Positions 60,701 through 64,000 of a DNA stretch of 64,000 nucleotides are shown here, piece by piece. This DNA comes from Otis tarda. Taxonomy: Eukaryota; Chordata; Aves; Otidiformes; Otididae. The number at the start of each line of letters is the position of its first letter. Position 1 is the stretch's first letter. The notes below the pieces were generated by a model that was not told the origin of the DNA, did not search any database, and was given only the letters and a program-made list of their open reading frames with translations. Made by a program: the position numbers and the translations under genes. The stretch covers positions 3,983,001-4,047,000 of the forward strand of contig CM048591.1 of assembly GCA_026413225.1 (NCBI GenBank), given 5' to 3'.

Positions 60701-62154
60701 TCTCATCAATAGCTAAGAATGTAAAGGCATACTGTAAATAATTGCCACCCATTCCTGGTCTAGCTGGCTTCACTGTCAGGTTAATCAGGTAAACTCTAAG
60801 GTAAGATTTGTTGCTTGTTCATGTCTCTGTTCCTCAGAATATTTGACAAATACCTCAGTGGCGGCACAGCTCGTATTAACCTATTGTGCGCTGCACAATG
60901 GACAAAGGCCAGCATAGGACTGGTTCTCTGCCATTAAGTTATTTATCCAGAATCAGCGCCAACTGAGATCCGGAGTTGGGCTGCCTTGTCATCCATTATT
61001 ACTGTATCAGCACCTTTTGCAGCCTAGGTGTTCTAACATACAAGGGTACACGGCCACAGGAGCTCCAGGAAGCTCGTGGACTTTGACCACAAAGACCTGG
61101 CAGTCACAACAGAAAATGCTATTGTTTTCTAGTTTATTTCATGTTATTTTATTTTACAGCATGTCATTGTAACCCCTTTTGGAGAACTGCGGATCATGTG
61201 CTTTTGAGTACACAATTTGCTTTTCTCTCCTACTTCTTTAGTTTGCCTTTTTTTTTTTTTTTTAAATCTTAAGCAAAGAACATTATTTTTAGCACATAAA
61301 CCTCCCTTTGCCTTTTACATGAGAAATAATGTTAAAAATAAGTGCTTCTAATGTCGCCAGCTCCGCCCATTTCTATGGAAACACAGTTTACCTCTGTTAT
61401 GAGTGGAGGGGAGTTCTCAGCATCTTGTGTATTATTTAACCTTAAAGCACGGCAGGGCTTACATGGCTTCCTCTTGCGAATATCCAGCCTCCATTTGTTC
61501 ATGGGATTGAAGGTCACAGGCAAACAGCCTACACACCGTACATAAGTAGCTCCTGAAAGGAGCTGTCGGGGCAGCGTATTTGCTAGTTGTCAGTGGAAAT
61601 TACTTGAGTGCCACAGGCACTGTTTGACAGTATACCTAAGCAAATCCCATTGAATTTAATGGAACTTAAGTGCGCACTTGAACTTAAACATGAGCTTAAG
61701 TGCTCAGTGGAACTGGAGCAGATTGCGTCTGTTGCATAACAATTCCTAGAAATGTGAAACGGCACTTCTGGGTGGTGATGAAAGTGCCGCATCCAACTGA
61801 CCGTACAGGGGAAAAGTTAGATGAACTCCCCGCACAAGTTAAAAAAGCAAAAGACCCCCCAAAAAAAAAAAAAACCAACCCAAACCCCAAGCCAAAGACC
61901 TCTGACAATTGCAGAGGCAAGCCTTTTAGTTTTTTTCCAGTATTCTCACATGCACCTGGAATTTCAGGATCCTTTTAAGCAACGTGATGGATGGTGCAAT
62001 TCTTGGAGAGTTTATTGTACCAAGCAATTCCCCTGGCACTTTAACTAGAGCGAGAAGAAATGCCCTGATCACACCGAGGTTCATAGCAAGCTCAGAACTC
62101 ACCCTTCCTGGAGAGGCGAAGGAGACACAGAAGAAACAAGCTGAACTCTCTCAT
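54614..62154 (-). CDS. SIGLEC15: SIGLEC15, sialic acid-binding Ig-like lectin 15 (five-exon model)
   Basis: Type I membrane lectin of myeloid cells and osteoclasts; in mammals it binds sialyl-Tn-type glycans and signals through DAP12 (family knowledge). Model joins 62154-62103, 59279-58896, 57157-56798, 55838-55808 and 54710-54614: 924 bp, 307 residues (human 328). Signal peptide 1-18; V-set about 24-145 with Cys44, Cys75, Cys84 and Cys122, and the ligand Arg123 in YFCRVE; C2-set about 149-230 with Cys167 and Cys212; membrane helix about 238-262 with Lys249; tail with STYENF at 282-287. N-glycosylation sequons at N68, N111, N152, N186. All phases agree. The two Ig exons are certain; the signal exon and the 31-nt exon are inferred from phase, splice sites and fit. 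Tail-to-tail with EPG5, as in mammals. Confidence 0.88.
55808..55838 (-). CDS. SIGLEC15: SIGLEC15 candidate 31-nt micro-exon
   Basis: Bounded by CCTTCCCACTTCACAG and CCCG|GTAAGG on the minus strand. Enters in phase 1 and leaves in phase 2, the only combination that joins the transmembrane exon to the YENF exon. Encodes G-PSSTPSSLA-R, matching the Pro/Ser/Thr character of the human juxtamembrane tail. Not verified by transcript data. Confidence 0.6.
56798..57157 (-). CDS. SIGLEC15: SIGLEC15 C2-set Ig and transmembrane exon
   Basis: Acceptor GGTTTCTGCAG, donor AAGAG|GTACGT, phase 1 to 1. Encodes APRIINITV, CTAEGEPAPALTW, LTHDGKYTCTAVNSHGRAE, then the membrane segment FLILIFVPLGMKVLILALIL whose Lys aligns with the DAP12-docking Lys of human Siglec-15, and the stop-transfer FSRRG. 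Confidence 0.94.
58896..59279 (-). CDS. SIGLEC15: SIGLEC15 V-set immunoglobulin exon
   Basis: Acceptor TTTTTGCTTCTAG, donor TTG|GTAAGA, phase 1 to 1. Carries LPCTFTHPY, LTAIWR, KLLGNPRHKDLSIRI and RYFCRVELSGDIHDKYESR, the Siglec-15 V-set signature including the sialic acid-binding Arg. Confidence 0.95.
59294..59512 (-). mobile_element. CR1 LINE 3' fragment abutting the SIGLEC15 V-set acceptor
   Basis: Begins ATCATAGGATCACAGGATGG and continues CCACCCAATCCAACCCCCCT and GATGGGGCATCCACCACCTC. On the minus strand its 3' terminus ends about 14 bp before the SIGLEC15 V-set exon. Confidence 0.93.
59848..59871. repeat. Poly-A tract
   Basis: About 24 consecutive A in SIGLEC15 intron 1. No clear retroposon body adjoins it. 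Confidence 0.8.
60120..60177. repeat. 12-bp inverted repeat enclosing a 12-bp tandem duplication
   Basis: Arms CCTTGTAAGATG (60120-60131) and CATCTTACAAGG (60166-60177) are perfect complements. Between them AGATCTGAATAA is repeated twice in tandem (60137-60160). It sits at the 3' edge of the unexplained open frame. Confidence 0.85.
60165..60830 (-). pseudogene. Unrecognised open frame with one internal stop, possible decayed gene
   Basis: A single minus-strand frame stays open for about 220 codons except for one TGA (60536-60534, after IVRAVGSW). Landmarks: KPARPGMGGNYLQYAFTFLA, TVDRYTYLYRIVRAV, LSDRVWWQQGSAPQTVLGF, GISPTMTAGQGLSENILAAR. I do not recognise the family. The plus strand is also fairly open, so it may be chance in a stop-poor stretch or an old mobile-element or retrocopy remnant. 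It lies in SIGLEC15 intron 1, same strand. Confidence 0.25.
62103..62154 (-). CDS. SIGLEC15: SIGLEC15 exon 1, start codon and signal peptide
   Basis: ATG at 62154-62152 with A at -3. Encodes MREFSLFLLCLLRLSRK, a short basic/hydrophobic signal peptide. Donor AAGG|GTGAGT leaves phase 1, exactly what the V-set exon needs. No homology evidence beyond position, length and phase. The human gene has about 21 more residues here, probably an extra small exon not found in this window. Confidence 0.65.
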
Positions 62155-64000
62155 GCTGGTTGACGTTCTCCACTGAGGCGTACCAGCAAACCAGAACCGT
62201 CTCTGCTACCTCTGAGCTGCTGGTCTTGCAGTCACAAAAGGTTTTTCCAGGGATGGAAGAAGTTGTGGTTTTCCTCTCCTTGGAGGGAATGAGTTGTCTA
62301 GCTGAACCAGCTCTGGATTCAGATATTAATAGTTTTGTGGTCAGTCATGTGAAAAACACAACAGAGGGTATCACAGCATTACCATTTTCCAGCTAAAGGA
62401 AGGGGACTGCAGACCAGGGCTGCAAAGGCCCACTCCATGTCTGTGATGGGGCAGAAGGAACAGGCTTTCAGGTGCTCTGGGGGAAGCCCTTGCAATCTGC
62501 CAAAGGAGGTGGCAAGCGAGACTCTTGCTCTCCTGGCTTGAGGCAGTTCCCCCTCCTGAACTTGGAGCCAGCAAGCCAGCGGTGCTTTACCCCTTATGCT
62601 GGCTGATTGTCATCCTTAGGTGCAAAAACTGTTCATTTTTTTAAATCAGCTGAGCACTTGTGCTGAGGTTCAGAGATGAAAGAATGCCCTGGTGCCGTGG
62701 CTCCCATGACCATGATGAGTCTCAAGTCCTCCTTGTTGTTAACCTGCTTTTGAAATAAGCTGAGCTCCAGCTTTTGCCAAGAATCCCTGTGCAAATGCTC
62801 ACTCTTTTCCTGCTGGGTTTCTTTTTAGCAAATTCGCTGTGCAGTTTGCTAATCTGCAGAGCTCTGGGCTTGTGGAGAGTCGACCATGCTCCCCTCCACA
62901 TCATCTCCCATAAAGTGGTCCCATGACATCCTTACGTTTACCCTTGGAGTGTGTGTTCCCTGCCAGGGTTTAGCTTGAGCTTTGCTGCTTTTGCTTCAGA
63001 CTGGAGGAAGGACTGGTGATGTCCAACTCCTTCTTCTCATCCTGGCAGCTCCTCCTCTGGAGGGTCCCGCTGCCTCTCTCCTCTCTGGGGACAGGGACAG
63101 CAGCACCCACACAATTCCTGCCATGGGCAGGGGTGGGTGCACAGCCACTGGAAGGCTCCCAGAGCCAATATAAGATGCTCAGTGGGTGCTGCCACTTTCA
63201 AGAGCCAGCGCCTTCCCCCAGCAGAGATGCCAGGCTCCCGTTTGCTCCCCACCTCTTCTCCCTAAACTCTCTGCCTATGTTTTTTGCTGTGCAAAACTCC
63301 CAGAGAAGAGACTTGGAGACTTGGTAGCATTGTGTTTGCTGCTTTCTGAACCCTTTCTTTATTCTGGTCACAGTTAGAGTTACTCTCCCAATGTCTGTGA
63401 AGGGAGGGATTTCTGTTTTCCCAGACTTCTTGGAGGAGGCTCTGAGAGTACTGAGCTATTCTTTACGGTGGTTCGAACATGTTGCTGCTCAGCAGAGGCT
63501 GGTATTTTTCAACTCATGACTCACAGCCTGGCTCCATTCCTATGCATGTCCTCCTGGGGCAGGAGGACGGGGATCCGATGCTCTTAGCACTTTGCAAACT
63601 GTCCTTAATAGCTGTAAAAAGTGATACATGCCACTGTCAGCAGAGAAACCTGAGGATATAGGGGGTGGAAACAGCAAATAAAAGACCTGTGTCCTTATCC
63701 CATCTGTGTACCTTTTATGTGTACCTTCACATAATATTTGATTTTATCTATTTGTTATGTAAACTTTTTGGTATTGTGACTATCGCTAAGCATTTCACCC
63801 TTCTTGATCCAGTGGGTCTCAGTGGATTGAAGTAAAACATTAAAGTTAAATCCATGCTCACCACGGGCTGCACCACGGGCTGCAGGGGAATCTCTGCCGG
63901 GAGCAGCATTACTGCTCCCCCTCCTTCTGCACTGACCTTGGCGTCTGCAGCCGTTCCTCTCACCAGAAATTCTTCACAACCAGCTCAGGCAGACACCTCT
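62155..64000 (-). other. SIGLEC15 5' flank / probable promoter region
   Basis: No coding exon recognised on either strand. Two GGAAAA cores (NFAT-type, minus strand) lie at 62274-62269 and 62248-62242, with a TGTGGT (RUNX-type core, plus strand) at 62263-62268 beside them. The transcription start is not determinable. Confidence 0.35.

Noticed and set aside
61396-61434. Minus-strand peptide NTQDAENSPPLITE with a GTAAAC donor, vaguely like the human Siglec-15 N-terminal linker
   Set aside because: Phases do not fit either the signal exon or the V-set exon, and entry in the needed phase meets a stop at once.
61463-61528. 66-nt phase 1-1 stretch with donor CCAT|GTAAGC on the minus strand, a possible SIGLEC15 exon 2
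   Set aside because: Phase and length fit the missing mammalian exon, but the acceptor lacks a pyrimidine tract (TACGGTGTGTAG) and the peptide (LPVTFNPMNKWRLDIRKRKP) shows no likeness to the human exon.
63748-63963. 71-codon minus-strand frame at the window end
   Set aside because: No recognisable motif, signal or splice pattern; treated as chance.

Overview
The window looks like bird nuclear DNA. It has vertebrate split genes with GT-AG introns and several CR1 LINE fragments, the dominant avian retroposon, with the typical ATTCTRTG-like 3' terminus. The two genes found, EPG5 and SIGLEC15, are neighbours in convergent orientation, as in mammals (human 18q12). By established synteny this segment lies on the avian Z chromosome, but nothing in the sequence proves that, and the species is not determined.

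Positions 1-50.7 kb, plus strand: EPG5, the Rab7-binding autophagosome-lysosome tether. I could place 42 coding exons from 1347 to the stop codon at 48907-48909. All junction phases agree, giving 2,251 codons plus stop. About 330 N-terminal residues are missing and must lie upstream of the window (probably two exons, if the structure matches the 44-exon human gene). The tandem LC3-interacting motifs WTLV and WILL are intact and sit on two successive exons. Introns carry CR1 fragments at about 3.9, 5.9-6.6, 30.8-31.1, 31.4-31.7 and 32.6-32.8 kb, plus AT-rich palindromes at 39.8 and 47.5 kb. A 3' UTR probably runs to the first canonical AATAAA at 50652.

Positions 50.7-54.6 kb: the spacer between the two 3' ends. 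Its notable feature is a perfectly homogeneous 19-bp minisatellite, 10.8 copies, at 52009-52213.

Positions 54.6-62.2 kb, minus strand: SIGLEC15, reconstructed as five coding exons: signal peptide, V-set Ig, C2-set Ig plus membrane segment, a 31-nt micro-exon, and the tail with a Tyr motif. The model encodes 307 residues. The sialic-acid Arg (YFCRVE), the membrane Lys that docks DAP12 in mammals, and the tail YEN motif are all present. A CR1 copy ends about 14 bp upstream of the V-set exon acceptor. An unexplained minus-strand open frame (about 60.16-60.83 kb, one internal stop) lies in the first intron.

Positions 62.2-64 kb: SIGLEC15 5' flank; no further gene recognised. No RNA gene, CRISPR array or viral gene was recognised. 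The two genes are functionally linked only loosely (endolysosomal fusion; a myeloid/osteoclast lectin receptor).
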